A DNA stretch of 64,000 nt from Hymenobacter roseosalivarius DSM 11622 (GCF_900176135.1 NZ_FWWW01000082.1:62001-126000), one strand, 5' to 3'. Shown: positions 1-9,228, counted from the first letter of the stretch. The notes: generated by a model not told the origin, from the sequence alone. Numbers and translations: made by a program.

Positions 1-328
1 CTTCCCGCGTTATCCATTTCCGGTCGGCCGCCACGATGATGGCCATGACGCCGAAGCCCGTGCCGCCGGTGGTCACTACCTCGCTGCCGTACTCGTAGGC
101 CACGTTGCTGCGCTCGCGCGCCATACCCGACACGGGGTGCCCAAAGTCCCAGAAATACCGAAACGTCTGGCGCTGCACCTGGTCCAGCAGTTGCTCATCA
201 GTGAGGTTGCGGGGGCGTTGGCGCGGGTCAAACTTGGTGGTCTGGGGGGCTTTTTTGGGGGCAGGCTTTTGCTGGGCGGTTAAAAAGCCAGGCAGCAGAC
301 ACAAGAGTAGGAGGAGTTTTGCTTTCAT
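1..328 (-). CDS. GH144-type glucoamylase-family protein (N-terminal part, runs off the window)
   Basis: Only the first 109 codons lie in the window; the gene continues beyond base 1. It begins at the ATG at 328 with a Sec signal peptide (MKAKLLLLLCLLPGFLTAQ) and then a Lys/Pro linker. Residues after about 40 read LTDEQLLDQVQRQTFRYFWD and continue with VSGMARERSN and VVTTGGTGFGVMAI, the conserved opening of the glycoamylase (PF10091) family, whose Bacteroidota members are GH144 beta-1,2-glucan/sophorose-type hydrolases. Family membership is secure; the exact substrate is inference, as the catalytic acids are outside the window. It lies downstream of susD on the same strand, separated by a long hairpin, so it is probably the hydrolase of that utilisation locus. 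Confidence 0.85.
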   Translation of the reverse strand, partial: MKAKLLLLLCLLPGFLTAQQKPAPKKAPQTTKFDPRQRPRNLTDEQLLDQVQRQTFRYFWDFGHPVSGMARERSNVAYEYGSEVVTTGGTGFGVMAIIVAADRKWITRE

Positions 329-369
329 AGAGAGTCTTTGAATAGAGCACCTTTTGCCCCCCAACGGGA

Positions 370-500
370 CCTCACCCCCTAGCCCCCTCTCCAAAGGGAG
401 AGGGGGAACTAGCTCTAAAAAGTTAGAGACTAGTAAAGAGAGCTAGAAAACTAAAAGCTAGTTCCCCCTCTCCCTTTGGAGAGGGGGCTAGGGGGTGAGG
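370..500. repeat. Long perfect inverted repeat between susD and the glycoamylase gene
   Basis: Bases 370-414 and 456-500 are exact reverse complements (45-bp arms, 41-bp AT-rich loop). The arms open with CCTCACCCCCTAGCCCC. The element fills the gap between the susD stop (516) and the glycoamylase start (328). As RNA it would form a very stable hairpin that could protect the susCD message or lower expression of the downstream hydrolase. The inverted repeat is directly visible; the role is inference. Confidence 0.8.
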
Positions 501-515
501 CTTCGTTGAGCAATC

Positions 516-2075
516 CTAATACCCCGGATTCTGCGTCAATTGCCCCCCGCTCAGGTCAATCTGGGGCTGGGGGATGGGGAACAGCTCATGCTTGCCTTTC
601 ACAAACGTTTTGCCCTGAGCCGCGAAAATGGGGACGATGCGGCCGGGCTGCACGCTCTCCTGGCGCACCAGGTCGAAGAAACGGTCGTGTTCGAGGGCCA
701 GCTCCACGCGGTGCTCCTGCCAGATCTGCAGAAGCGTGGGGGCCGGAATGGCGGCCAGGCCCGCCCGACGCCGCACCAGATTCAGGCTGGTAGCGGCGGC
801 GGCAGTGTTACCAATCTGCCGGGCAGCCTCGGCGTTGATGAGCAGGATTTCGGCGTAACGCAGCACCCGGATATTCTTGGGCAGGAAGTCGTTGTTGCCG
901 CAGCTGGCCTCGCGGGTGCGGCTGTGGTAAGCCTTATAGCTGTAGCGAAAGTTTTCAACCGAATCTTTGCTCGGAATGCGGAAGCCGTCCCACAGCACGG
1001 TGCCGGTGGAGCGCTGCCCTGCGGGAGCAGTTGGCTGGATGAAAATGATGGTGCCCGCCCGCCGTACGTCGTTCGGCTCGTAGGCATTGACTAGTGACGT
1101 GGTGGGGTTATTAAAGCCGAAACCCAAATCGGCCCACCCACCCCGGCCCCCCGAGCGTGGCCCCTGCGACACGGTGTACAGCTCCACGGCCGAGTTGTTG
1201 CAGGCAGCATTAACGCCAGCCTGCACTTCAAAAATAGATTCGGAGCCATTGGCACCAGCCGTACGCCAAATTTCCGCGTAGTTATTCTGCAACGCGTACG
1301 CTCCTGACCGGCCCTGAATAATCTCGTTAGTTAAATCGTAGGCCTGCTGGTAGTTTTTGCGATATAGATACACTTTGGCCAGCATGCCCTGCGCAGCCGC
1401 TTTGGTGGCGCGACCCGTCTGCGTGGCACCTTTCAGCGGTAGGTTATCAGCGGCAAATTGTAAGTCGCTGATGATGAAGTCATAGATAGCATCGGCGCTG
1501 GCTCGCTGCTGAAATTCCGGACTGTTAATTTCCGACGTCTGGGGCACCCGATCAAGCAGGGGAACACCTCCGAAAAGACGCACCAAGTTGAAGTAGAAGT
1601 AGGCGCGCAGAAAGCGAACCTCGCTGATCAGGCGGTTCTTATCGGCCTCCGGGGCCGGACTCAGCGGAATTTTATCCAGGGCCTGATTGGCGCGCCCCAC
1701 GGCCTGAAAGTAGCCGTTCCAGGAGTTGTTGACGGTGCCGTTAGTCGCGGTGAGCGTAAAGTTGTCTACCGTGAGAGCATCGGTGTAGTCGTTCGGCGTG
1801 CTGCCTTTGTCCGAGTCGTCGGAGGCAATATCTGTCAGGATAACGTACTGTAAGCCATGTACATCGGGGCCAAAGCCCCCCAGATACATCACGTTGTACA
1901 CGCCGTCGACCAACTTTTGAGCGGCCGCCGGGTCATTGCGGATGGCGTCTTCGCTAAGCTGGCCCTGCGGAGCCACATCGAGGAAATCTTTGCAGCCGCT
2001 GGCTACCACCATGGTCAGGGCCAGGGCAGCCGTACCGATGCGGCGTGGGAGGGAAGTAGGAAGTTGGAAGGACAT
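516..2075 (-). CDS. SusD/RagB family glycan-binding outer-membrane lipoprotein
   Basis: A 519-residue surface lipoprotein that captures oligosaccharides and hands them to its SusC partner. The N-terminus has basic residues, a hydrophobic run and the lipobox ASGC with the lipid cysteine at residue 28, followed by KDFLDVAPQG, a usual SusD mature start. The TPR-like fold region shows the family pattern (LISEVRFLRAYFYFNLVRLFGGVPLL near residues 148-173), and the C-terminus ELFPIPQPQI...LTQNPGY is the standard SusD ending. Length is normal for the family. It starts 9 bases after the susC stop, so the two are co-transcribed. The ligand cannot be read from the sequence; the adjacent GH144-type gene suggests a beta-glucan. 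Confidence 0.95.
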   Translation of the reverse strand: MSFQLPTSLPRRIGTAALALTMVVASGCKDFLDVAPQGQLSEDAIRNDPAAAQKLVDGVYNVMYLGGFGPDVHGLQYVILTDIASDDSDKGSTPNDYTDALTVDNFTLTATNGTVNNSWNGYFQAVGRANQALDKIPLSPAPEADKNRLISEVRFLRAYFYFNLVRLFGGVPLLDRVPQTSEINSPEFQQRASADAIYDFIISDLQFAADNLPLKGATQTGRATKAAAQGMLAKVYLYRKNYQQAYDLTNEIIQGRSGAYALQNNYAEIWRTAGANGSESIFEVQAGVNAACNNSAVELYTVSQGPRSGGRGGWADLGFGFNNPTTSLVNAYEPNDVRRAGTIIFIQPTAPAGQRSTGTVLWDGFRIPSKDSVENFRYSYKAYHSRTREASCGNNDFLPKNIRVLRYAEILLINAEAARQIGNTAAAATSLNLVRRRAGLAAIPAPTLLQIWQEHRVELALEHDRFFDLVRQESVQPGRIVPIFAAQGKTFVKGKHELFPIPQPQIDLSGGQLTQNPGY

Positions 2076-2084
2076 CGGCGTAGC

Positions 2085-5000
2085 TTATTTGAAGTTGACG
2101 TTTAGCCCCAGCGTGATGGTGCGGCTAATGGGGTAAGAGCTCGTAGAGGCAGTGAAGCTGTCAATACCTGAGTCCAGAGGACCGCCCGCCAGCTCCGGGG
2201 AAAAGCCGCTGTAGTCGGTCACCGTAAACACGTTCTGGGCTGAGGCGAACACCCGCAGTGAAGTCATGCGAAAGCGCTCCAGGACCGGCGCGGGCACCGT
2301 GTAGCCTACTACCAGGTTGGTGAGGCGTATAAACGACCCCGACTCCAGGAAGTAGGTCGAATTGGGCATGCCGCTCATCAGCGCCCGTGGGTCGGAGCTG
2401 GATGGGTTAGCGGCCGTCCAGCGGTCGTTGGCAAAGCTGGCTTCCACGTTGTCGGTGGCCGAGTTGCGGGCCTGTTTCTTGGCGTTGTACACCTTGTTGT
2501 TCAGGTTACCCGAAAACACGAAAGACAGGTCCACATTCCGGAAATTTAGCCCCCCATTGATGCCGTAGTAAACAGGCGGCTGGTAGGAGCCGAAATAGGA
2601 GCGGTCGAGTAGGTCAATCACATTGTCACCGTTGCGGTCGGCGTATCGCAGGTCACCGACCTGGGGCGTGCCGAAGGTAGAGCGCGGCCCGCTGGCAATT
2701 TCATCAGCCGATTGGTACACGCCAATGGCATCGAGCAGAAAGAAGCTGCCGGCGGCCACGCCATTGTCGGAGCGCGTCACGAGGTTGGCACCCGCAAACA
2801 GGGCCTGCCCGCCGTTCAGGTTGGCGATGCGGTTTTTGTTGAAGGTAGCATTCACCCCAATGTTATAGCTCCAGTCGGGGCTGTCGCCGATGCTCGTGCG
2901 CCAGTTCAGGCCCGCTTCGATACCCTTGTTGGTGATGTCGGCGGCGTTGGTGATAAACTGGTTGTTCGGGTCGCCGAGGATGCCGGGAATGTTGATCGGA
3001 ATCAGGGCGTCGGAGGTGGTCTTGTCGTAGTAGGTTACTTCGCCGGTCAGGCGGTTGTCGAGCAAGCCAAACTCCACCGCGAAGTCATACTCGGTGGTGG
3101 TTTCCCAGCGCACATCCTGGTCTTTGATATCTGTGATGGTGGCGCCTAATATTGGCTGACCATTAAAGACATACGGAATATTCGAGTTAGCCGTCACAAT
3201 GTAGGTGTCGGCCGGAATCTGGTCGTTGCCAAGCTGGCCGTAGCTGGCGCGCAGCTTCAGGAAGTTCAGCACCGTGTTGCCTTTCAAAAAGGACTCATCC
3301 GAAATGACCCAGCCCAAGCCCACTGAAGGAAAAAAGCCGTTGCGCTGGTCGCGGTTAAACCGCGATGTCGCGTCGTGGCGCAGGTTGGTGGTGAAGAGGT
3401 AGCGGTCCAGAAAGGCGTAGTTGATACGGCCCAGATACGATATGCGGCGGTCCTTGGAAGCTGCCGATCCGTTCACCGACGTATTTGGGTCACCGGCATT
3501 GATGTACCACTGGTTGGGGTCGACGGGCACGTCGCGACGGCCAGCCGTAAACGCATTATCGAGTCCTTCCTCAATCACGTTACCGACCAGTACGGTCAGG
3601 TTGTGCTTGTCATTGAAGCGCTGCTGAAACGTGGCCGTATTTTCCCACAGGTAGCGGTAGTTATTATTCTGGTTTACGTTCAGGTTGCTGCGGTCCAGGC
3701 GCTGGTTGCCGCCGGCCGTCAGAAACGTCACCTCATCGTTGCGGTACTGGTAGTCATACACGCGGCGGTTGTTGTAGTTCAGGTCCACGTTAATGGCCGA
3801 ACGCAGCGTAAGCCAGGTCACAGGCTTTACATCGACGCCCACGTTGCCCTGCAAGCGATTTTCCAACGACTTGTTATCGTTTTTCTCGATGTCTAATACC
3901 GGGTTGCCCACGTTGCCGAAGGCAGACGTGTTGCCGTAGCGGTCGCCCACTTTGGCCGGAATAATCGGCGCCGCGCGGTAGGCGTTGCCGTAGGCCGAGC
4001 CGATGTTCACGTCGCGGGTGTTGGCATGGCTAAAGGACGCCTGAGAGCTGATCGTGACCTTGTCGGAGAGGTCAAAGGCGGTATTGGAACGGACCGTGAG
4101 GCGCTGGAATTTATTATTGATAACAATACCGTCATCCTGCAACAGGTTGCCGGAGAAGTAGTACCGCACGTTCTCGCTCGCTCCCGAGACGGCCAGGTTA
4201 TGGTTCTGGAAAGTGCTACGGCGCAAAATCTCGTCGTACCAGGTGGTGGTGCCCGAGAAATCGGGAATTTTGGTGTCGGGGGAGGTGTCGCCGAGGTAAT
4301 TTACGTACTGCTCGGCGCTGGCCATATCCACAAGGCGGGCCGCCTGCTTGAAGCCGCCGGTGGCGCTGTAGCTCAGCACGGGCTTGCCTTCTTTGCCCTG
4401 CTTGGTAGTGATAATAATAACGCCATTTGCCCCCCGGACGCCATAAATGGCCGCCGCTGAGGCATCTTTCAGCACGTCGATGGTGGCAATGTCGGCGTTG
4501 CTCAGGTTACGGATATCGGTGGTCTGCACGCCGTCCACGACGTAGAGCGGATTAGCACCGGCCAGCAGCGTACCCGTTCCCCGAATACGCACGACCGGCT
4601 GGGAGTTTGGTGCACCGTTGTTGGTGATTTGCACCCCCGCAATCTTACCCTGCAAAGCCTGCGTAGCGGTTTGCACGGGCTGATTGACGATTTCGCTGCC
4701 TTCTACCCGCGCTATGGCCCCGGTCAGGTCGCGCTTGGCTTGGGTACCGTAGCCCGTTACAACCACCTCACCCAAAGCCTGTGTATTGGGAGCCAGATTA
4801 ATGTCGATGGTGGTGCGGCTGCCGATAACTACCTCCTGCGGGTTGTAGCCCACGAAGGAGAAAACCAGCGTGCTGTTATCCGGGGCGGTGATGGTGTAGC
4901 GACCTTCCGGGTCGGTGCTGGTGCCGTTGGTGGTGCCTTTTACGACCACGTTCACGCCGGGCAGGCCCCCGCCTGTTTCATCAATCACGCGGCCGGTTAC

Positions 5001-5162
5001 GGTCACATCGGCTGGCGTTTGTGCCAAGGAAACAATAGTCGCGGCCTCTGCGGAAGCGTAGGCCGGGGCGCTACTGGCGCACAAAACAGCCCCCAGTCCC
5101 GCCAGGGCCGTGAGCTGCTTAACCCACCTGGGAAGCCCAGGAAAATGTAGAGGAGGGAGCAT
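2085..5162 (-). CDS. SusC/RagA family TonB-dependent outer-membrane transporter
   Basis: A 1025-residue TonB-dependent porter for oligosaccharides. After a signal peptide (about residues 1-42) comes a carboxypeptidase-regulatory-like beta-sandwich (about 53-125, VTGRVIDETGGGLPGVNVVV), then EVVVTGYGTQ (132-141), the SusC signature that precedes the plug domain, with plug motifs VRIRGTGTLL, NPLYVVDG and DIATIDVLKDASAAAIYG. The remainder is the 22-strand barrel ending TITLGLNVNFK. Length is typical. It is the first gene of the visible locus; a LacI-type palindrome lies about 120 bases upstream. No TonB, sigma or anti-sigma gene is next to it, so regulation by a LacI-family protein is more likely than by an ECF pair (inference). 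Confidence 0.96.
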   Translation of the reverse strand: MLPPLHFPGLPRWVKQLTALAGLGAVLCASSAPAYASAEAATIVSLAQTPADVTVTGRVIDETGGGLPGVNVVVKGTTNGTSTDPEGRYTITAPDNSTLVFSFVGYNPQEVVIGSRTTIDINLAPNTQALGEVVVTGYGTQAKRDLTGAIARVEGSEIVNQPVQTATQALQGKIAGVQITNNGAPNSQPVVRIRGTGTLLAGANPLYVVDGVQTTDIRNLSNADIATIDVLKDASAAAIYGVRGANGVIIITTKQGKEGKPVLSYSATGGFKQAARLVDMASAEQYVNYLGDTSPDTKIPDFSGTTTWYDEILRRSTFQNHNLAVSGASENVRYYFSGNLLQDDGIVINNKFQRLTVRSNTAFDLSDKVTISSQASFSHANTRDVNIGSAYGNAYRAAPIIPAKVGDRYGNTSAFGNVGNPVLDIEKNDNKSLENRLQGNVGVDVKPVTWLTLRSAINVDLNYNNRRVYDYQYRNDEVTFLTAGGNQRLDRSNLNVNQNNNYRYLWENTATFQQRFNDKHNLTVLVGNVIEEGLDNAFTAGRRDVPVDPNQWYINAGDPNTSVNGSAASKDRRISYLGRINYAFLDRYLFTTNLRHDATSRFNRDQRNGFFPSVGLGWVISDESFLKGNTVLNFLKLRASYGQLGNDQIPADTYIVTANSNIPYVFNGQPILGATITDIKDQDVRWETTTEYDFAVEFGLLDNRLTGEVTYYDKTTSDALIPINIPGILGDPNNQFITNAADITNKGIEAGLNWRTSIGDSPDWSYNIGVNATFNKNRIANLNGGQALFAGANLVTRSDNGVAAGSFFLLDAIGVYQSADEIASGPRSTFGTPQVGDLRYADRNGDNVIDLLDRSYFGSYQPPVYYGINGGLNFRNVDLSFVFSGNLNNKVYNAKKQARNSATDNVEASFANDRWTAANPSSSDPRALMSGMPNSTYFLESGSFIRLTNLVVGYTVPAPVLERFRMTSLRVFASAQNVFTVTDYSGFSPELAGGPLDSGIDSFTASTSSYPISRTITLGLNVNFK

Positions 5163-5682
5163 ATAAGTGAAGGGTTTTGGGGTGGGAGATGGAAATCAGG
5201 GGAATACCTCAGATGCTAGGTTTTACTTAGAAAAGGTGACCGATGCATCAATCGTCAGCTGTAACTGCAACTAGGTCAGGAAGAACCCGCAAACGTTTGC
5301 GGGTCTCTGCCAAAACGTGATTTCACTGTTTAATACTTGGCACTGAAAACGACGAATTAATTCTTCTGCATTCCGCATTAGGCGGCAGTGGTGTTGACCT
5401 TGCCTCCTTCGCACGGAGGTTATTCAAACGATAGGCGGTGAATCAAGAAAACACGCAACCATTTGCTCATCACTTAGGAGAGTCGCAGTAGGCTGGGTGG
5501 GGGGCTTTTCGAATAGCCTGAACTCTGCATCTTCCCTTACCCAGCAGATCGGTACTTGGTATCGGCTGTTTGTTTTATTTAGAGCGAGAGAAGCAAACAA
5601 ACCCAGCCGTAAAAGCAGTACTGCTGTACACTCAGTAAGGTTGTGTTTAAGAGGCATTATATGAGCGCGGAAAAGGCACGAA
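5163..5682. other. Intergenic region upstream of susC
   Basis: About 520 bases upstream of susC. Apart from the palindrome at 5285-5304 I see no gene I can support. A 77-codon minus-strand reading frame (5424-5657) has no recognisable domain and is treated as unsupported. Confidence 0.5.
5285..5304. promoter_or_regulatory. LacI/GalR-type operator palindrome upstream of susC
   Basis: A perfect 20-bp palindrome centred on GCAAACGTTTGC, with a central CG. This matches the general LacI/GalR-family operator shape. It is about 120 bases upstream of the susC ATG. Several marine and soil Bacteroidota control utilisation loci with LacI-type regulators, so it is a plausible catabolite-responsive operator. 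The palindrome is seen; the regulator is not in the window. Confidence 0.55.
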
Positions 5683-5711
5683 AAAAGGTTGGCGAGTTCA
5701 TCGCCAACCTA
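5683..5711 (-). terminator. Rho-independent terminator after the M28 peptidase gene
   Basis: Read on the minus strand, a 9-bp stem (GGTTGGCGA / TCGCCAACC, 5-base loop) is followed directly by six T residues. It lies about 80 bases past the stop of the peptidase gene at 5790, in the right direction to end its transcript. Confidence 0.7.
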
Positions 5712-5789
5712 AGTGCTTACCGTGCCTCACGCCGCGCAGGCTGAGAATCAGGGCTTAGGGCGAAAAAAGCCCCCCGGCGTGGTTCTCAG

Positions 5790-7277
5790 CTACCTTTCCA
5801 GCTTAAAGTCTTTGTCTAAAGCAGGCCGCTCTTTTTGGTTGGCTACGGCCCAGCCGGTGAGGTAAATCCAGCGCGTAACAGCAGTCAGTTTTTGGATATT
5901 GATGCGCTCCGGCTCGTCTTCGGGCGTGTGGTAGTCCTTATGCAGCAGCGTCGTGTAGCAGATGGCCGGGATATTGAGGCGGGCGTAGGAAAGATGGTCG
6001 GAACGGAAATACCAGCCTTCCGGGTGGCTAGGCTTGTCCCAGAGCGTATCAAGCTTGAATTGCGCGGTGGCCTGGTTGGCGGCCAAAGCGGTATTTACCA
6101 GGCTCAGCGAGTTGCGGTGGGGCGGCTGCGAGCCCAGCAGCGCAGCGCTATCGGGGGCGTTGCGGCCCAGCATTTCGGCATTGAGCACCGCCACGATGGA
6201 CTCGCGGGGCACGGTAGGATTGGCCGCATAGTAGCGCGAACCCAGCAACCCACGCTCCTCGGCCCCGTGAAACACGAACAAGGCTGTGCGCTTGGCCGGC
6301 TTCTGTTTGAAAGCGCGCATGGTAGCGAGCAAGGCCGCACAACCCGTAGCGTTGTCGTCGGCACCGTTCCAGATGGAGTCGCCGGCCACGATTTTGCGCA
6401 CGCCGTCGTGGTCCTGATGGGTGCTGAACAGCACGTTTTCCTTCTTTAGCTGCGCATCGGTGCCAGGCACGGTCGCCACAATGTTTACCGATGGATAAGC
6501 AAAGGTTTCCACCTTCAGGGTGGCCGTCAGCTGCTGGCCGGGCTGGCGCACCCAGGCCAAAGCCTCGGCCGGCAGCCAGATGGTGGGGGCCTGCTCCACG
6601 ACGCGGGTAGTAGCCTCCCCCGGCAAGCTGTAGCGGCCACGCTCATAGCTAGTGGTCCAGCGTTCGTACAGGTCCTGGGCCCGCGCATCCGACACGAAAA
6701 CAACGGCCACGGCTCCCGCCTTCACCAGTTCCACCGACTTATCGCGCATGGTCTGCCCTACAAACCGACGGTAGCTCAGGTCAGCCGACGGCGCACCCGA
6801 AAACAGGATGGCTACGGCTTTGCCTTTTACATCGACATTAGCCATTTCGGCGCCAGTGCCGGTGCCCACAAATACCAAGGGGGCATTTATGGTCGCCACG
6901 CCGGGGGCCAGAATCATGGCATCCTTGCCGTGGGTGAGCTGGTGGGTGCCGATGCTCAGGCGGCTGTCTTTGGTGAGGCGGGTGCGCTGAATATGGAAGA
7001 ACTGGAAGTAAGTGCCATCGTCGCCGGCCGGTTGGAGGCCAATGGCGCGGGCCTGCTCGGCTATCCAGACGGACGCTTTCAGCTCATCCAGCGTACCGCC
7101 CTCGCGGCCCCGGAAATGGTCGCCGCCAATGGCGAACAAGTCGCGTTTTATGTCCTCCTCCTTAATGGCCGAGCGCTTATCGCCGGCAAATGGGCCGCGC
7201 TGGGCGAGGGCTGGGCCGTTGCTAAGCAGCAATAAGCCTACTGGCAGGAGAAGGCGGGAGAGTAAAAGGTGTTTCAT
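5790..7277 (-). CDS. Secreted M28-family zinc aminopeptidase with PA domain
   Basis: A 495-residue exported metallopeptidase. Residues 1-25 form a Sec signal peptide ending ALAQ. A PA-type insert (about 125-230) precedes the catalytic part. M28 metal ligands are visible: His287 in STHQDHD, Asp307 in NGADDNATG, the Glu340-Glu341 pair in FHGAEERG, the acidic residue of NAEMLG (about 368; Glu here where Asp is more usual), and the His of KDYHTPEDE near the C-terminus. The family removes N-terminal amino acids from peptides outside the cytoplasm. It appears monocistronic, with a terminator at 5683-5711. Confidence 0.92.
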   Translation of the reverse strand: MKHLLLSRLLLPVGLLLLSNGPALAQRGPFAGDKRSAIKEEDIKRDLFAIGGDHFRGREGGTLDELKASVWIAEQARAIGLQPAGDDGTYFQFFHIQRTRLTKDSRLSIGTHQLTHGKDAMILAPGVATINAPLVFVGTGTGAEMANVDVKGKAVAILFSGAPSADLSYRRFVGQTMRDKSVELVKAGAVAVVFVSDARAQDLYERWTTSYERGRYSLPGEATTRVVEQAPTIWLPAEALAWVRQPGQQLTATLKVETFAYPSVNIVATVPGTDAQLKKENVLFSTHQDHDGVRKIVAGDSIWNGADDNATGCAALLATMRAFKQKPAKRTALFVFHGAEERGLLGSRYYAANPTVPRESIVAVLNAEMLGRNAPDSAALLGSQPPHRNSLSLVNTALAANQATAQFKLDTLWDKPSHPEGWYFRSDHLSYARLNIPAICYTTLLHKDYHTPEDEPERINIQKLTAVTRWIYLTGWAVANQKERPALDKDFKLER

Positions 7278-7321
7278 AGAAATTTGAGTAAGACGCTAAT
7301 AGCGCGGAACGGATTTCCGCG

Positions 7322-8368
7322 CTACGCCACGACCTCGTAGGTCATGATGGGTTTCGACTTGTTCTTCAGGCTGACCTCACCCACCTGCCGGCACTGAAAC
7401 GACTCTTTGATCTTGTTATACGTATTCTCGGTCACGATAATCTGGCCGGGATGGGCAGTACCTTGCAGCCGTTGGCTTACGTTTACGGTGTCGCCGATTA
7501 CGGTGTAGTCCAGGCGTTTAAGCGAGGCGGAACCGATGTTGCCGGATACCATTTCGCCGGTGTTGATGCCAATGGATACCCGTGGCTGGTAAGCCGAGCC
7601 ATCGGGGAGGGTGCCAGGACTGGCAGCCAGCAGGCTGCGCACCGACAGAGCCGCGTCGATGGCGCGGTCGAGGTGATACTCGCCCCGGAAAACGGCCATT
7701 ACGGCGTCGCCCATAAACTTGTCGATGTAGCCGCTGTGCGAGATAATCTCGCGCACCATCTGGTCGAAGTAAGTATTGAGCATGTTCACCACGTCGCCGG
7801 GGGGCAAAACTTCCGACAGGGAAGTGAAACCGCAGATATCGATGAAAACGACCGTGGCGTCTATCGTCTCGCTGGCCAGCAGCTTGTTCTCGAAGCCGGG
7901 GCGGGCCATAAAGTTGAGCACCGTCTCGTCCACGTACATTTTCAGGATGTTGTTTTCCTGAATAGCTTGCAGGGTTTCGCGCAGCTGCTTTACCTGTACG
8001 ATGGTTTTTTCGATAGTAAGCTCTAAATCGTTGAAATCAACGGGCTTGCACACGAAGTCGAAAGCGCCGCGGTTCATGGCCGTGCGGATGTTCTGCATAT
8101 CGCCATAGGCCGACACCATCACTGTTTTGATAGCAGTGTGCGCATCGTGGAGCTTGGTAAGCAGGGTCAGCCCATCCATTACGGGCATATTGATATCGGA
8201 AAGAATAATGTCCGTATCAGGGTTTTCGGCCACGCGGGTGAGGGCTTCCTGCCCGTTGCTGGCAAACAGAAACTCGTAGTGATTCTCCCGGATTTTACGC
8301 CGGAATTTCTGCTTGATCAGCAGCTCTAAATCGGCTTCGTCGTCTACAACTAGAATCTTTGTTTTCAT
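7322..8368 (-). CDS. Response regulator fused to a class III adenylate/guanylate cyclase domain
   Basis: A 348-residue cytoplasmic signalling protein. The receiver domain occupies about residues 1-125, with the acidic pair DDE near position 10, phospho-acceptor Asp58 in IILSDINMP and the Lys of CKPVDF. After a short coiled linker the C-terminal half is a class III nucleotidyl cyclase: VVFIDICGFTSLSE and YIDKFMGDAVMAVF carry the two metal-binding aspartates, and SIGINTGEMVSGNIGS and LDYTVIGDTVNVSQRLQ are conserved cyclase motifs. Phosphorylation would be expected to tune cyclic-nucleotide synthesis. Its start overlaps the stop of the upstream receiver gene by 4 bases, showing translational coupling. 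No histidine kinase is adjacent. Confidence 0.93.
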   Translation of the reverse strand: MKTKILVVDDEADLELLIKQKFRRKIRENHYEFLFASNGQEALTRVAENPDTDIILSDINMPVMDGLTLLTKLHDAHTAIKTVMVSAYGDMQNIRTAMNRGAFDFVCKPVDFNDLELTIEKTIVQVKQLRETLQAIQENNILKMYVDETVLNFMARPGFENKLLASETIDATVVFIDICGFTSLSEVLPPGDVVNMLNTYFDQMVREIISHSGYIDKFMGDAVMAVFRGEYHLDRAIDAALSVRSLLAASPGTLPDGSAYQPRVSIGINTGEMVSGNIGSASLKRLDYTVIGDTVNVSQRLQGTAHPGQIIVTENTYNKIKESFQCRQVGEVSLKNKSKPIMTYEVVA

Positions 8369-8751
8369 GCCTTGTCCATGGAAATCAACTTTTCCTTCAA
8401 GGCTGAGAAATCAACTGGTTTGGTTAGGAAGTCATTGGCTCCCAGTTGCATGGCCTGTTTGTGGCTTTCCTGATCGGCATAGGCCGTAATCATCATCACC
8501 GTGGGCGGGGGCGGGGCGGGGTGCTCCTGCTTGATGCGCCGGAGCAGCTCCAGGCCACTCATGCCGGGCATGTTGATGTCGGATAAGATCAGGACAACCT
8601 CCGAGAAGTGGTCATGCAGGTACTCAAGGGCCGCCTCGCCCGAGTAGGCAAAGGTGAAGGAGAACACGCCGCTGCGGATTTCCCGCCGAAAACGCTGCTC
8701 AAATAGTTGGCGCACGTCTGGCTCATCATCAACTACTAATATTTTCATCAT
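8365..8751 (-). CDS. Single-domain response regulator (CheY-like)
   Basis: A stand-alone receiver domain of about 128 residues. I place the start at the double methionine MMKILVVDDEPD (8751 or 8748), since the longer frame upstream adds a Ser-rich non-family extension. The acidic pocket DDE, the phospho-acceptor Asp in LILSDINMPGMSG, the Thr/Ala switch in MMITAYAD and the Lys of LTKPVDF are all present. There is no output domain, so it probably relays phosphate or acts by protein contact. It overlaps the receiver-cyclase gene by 4 bases, so the two form one operon and probably one phosphorelay. Confidence 0.9.
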   Translation of the reverse strand: MMKILVVDDEPDVRQLFEQRFRREIRSGVFSFTFAYSGEAALEYLHDHFSEVVLILSDINMPGMSGLELLRRIKQEHPAPPPPTVMMITAYADQESHKQAMQLGANDFLTKPVDFSALKEKLISMDKA

Positions 8752-9228
8752 GGCGAAGGTAGTACTACTGGAAGATGATTTTGTCCTTAAAGTGGCAAAT
8801 AAATACTCGGTCAAAATGAGGGACTATGTTTTTAGAAAGCAGCCGCTCTGCCAGCCATCCTCACATACGGCCGCGAAGGCCAGGAAAGGCGGCATGTAAC
8901 AACTGCAACCATAGGCGTATGTTGCAGCAGGGAAGCGGCGCGGCGTACAACATATGGTCCGCTTTGCTATACGGTTTGAATATAGCTTAGATAAGGCTGT
9001 GAGGCAGAAAGGTAGTTGATTGCCGGGGCCCGATTCCGGGCCTTGGCCGGGGTGAGGAGGACCAGAGGGCGCGTTCGGCGAGGCAGTGAAAGACGGGGCC
9101 GCGGGGTTATTGGCTGCGGCTGATTCCATTTGGCTTTCTTTGCGGAGCTGGGGGGCTTTTTTGAACTTAGGGGCCATAATTAGGCAACTCCGTCGGAGCT
9201 ATCCGCCGTATGCTACTGTTATAACACC
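8752..9228. other. Intergenic region between the response regulators and the nuclease gene
   Basis: About 480 bases between divergent genes. TACCTTCG, read on the minus strand just before the regulator ATG (8755-8762), is one base off the Bacteroidota -7 box. A 117-codon minus-strand frame (8824-9177) is rich in Pro and Cys, has no domain and carries one copy of the AAAAAAGCCCCCCAG motif; I do not call it a gene. Confidence 0.4.

Noticed and set aside
5424..5657. 77-codon minus-strand frame upstream of susC
   Set aside because: No recognisable features or context; probably chance.
8824..9177. 117-codon minus-strand frame between the response regulators and the nuclease gene
   Set aside because: No domain, Cys/Pro-rich low-complexity composition; overlaps the likely promoter region; opening residues come from the dispersed AAAAAAGCCCCCCAG motif.
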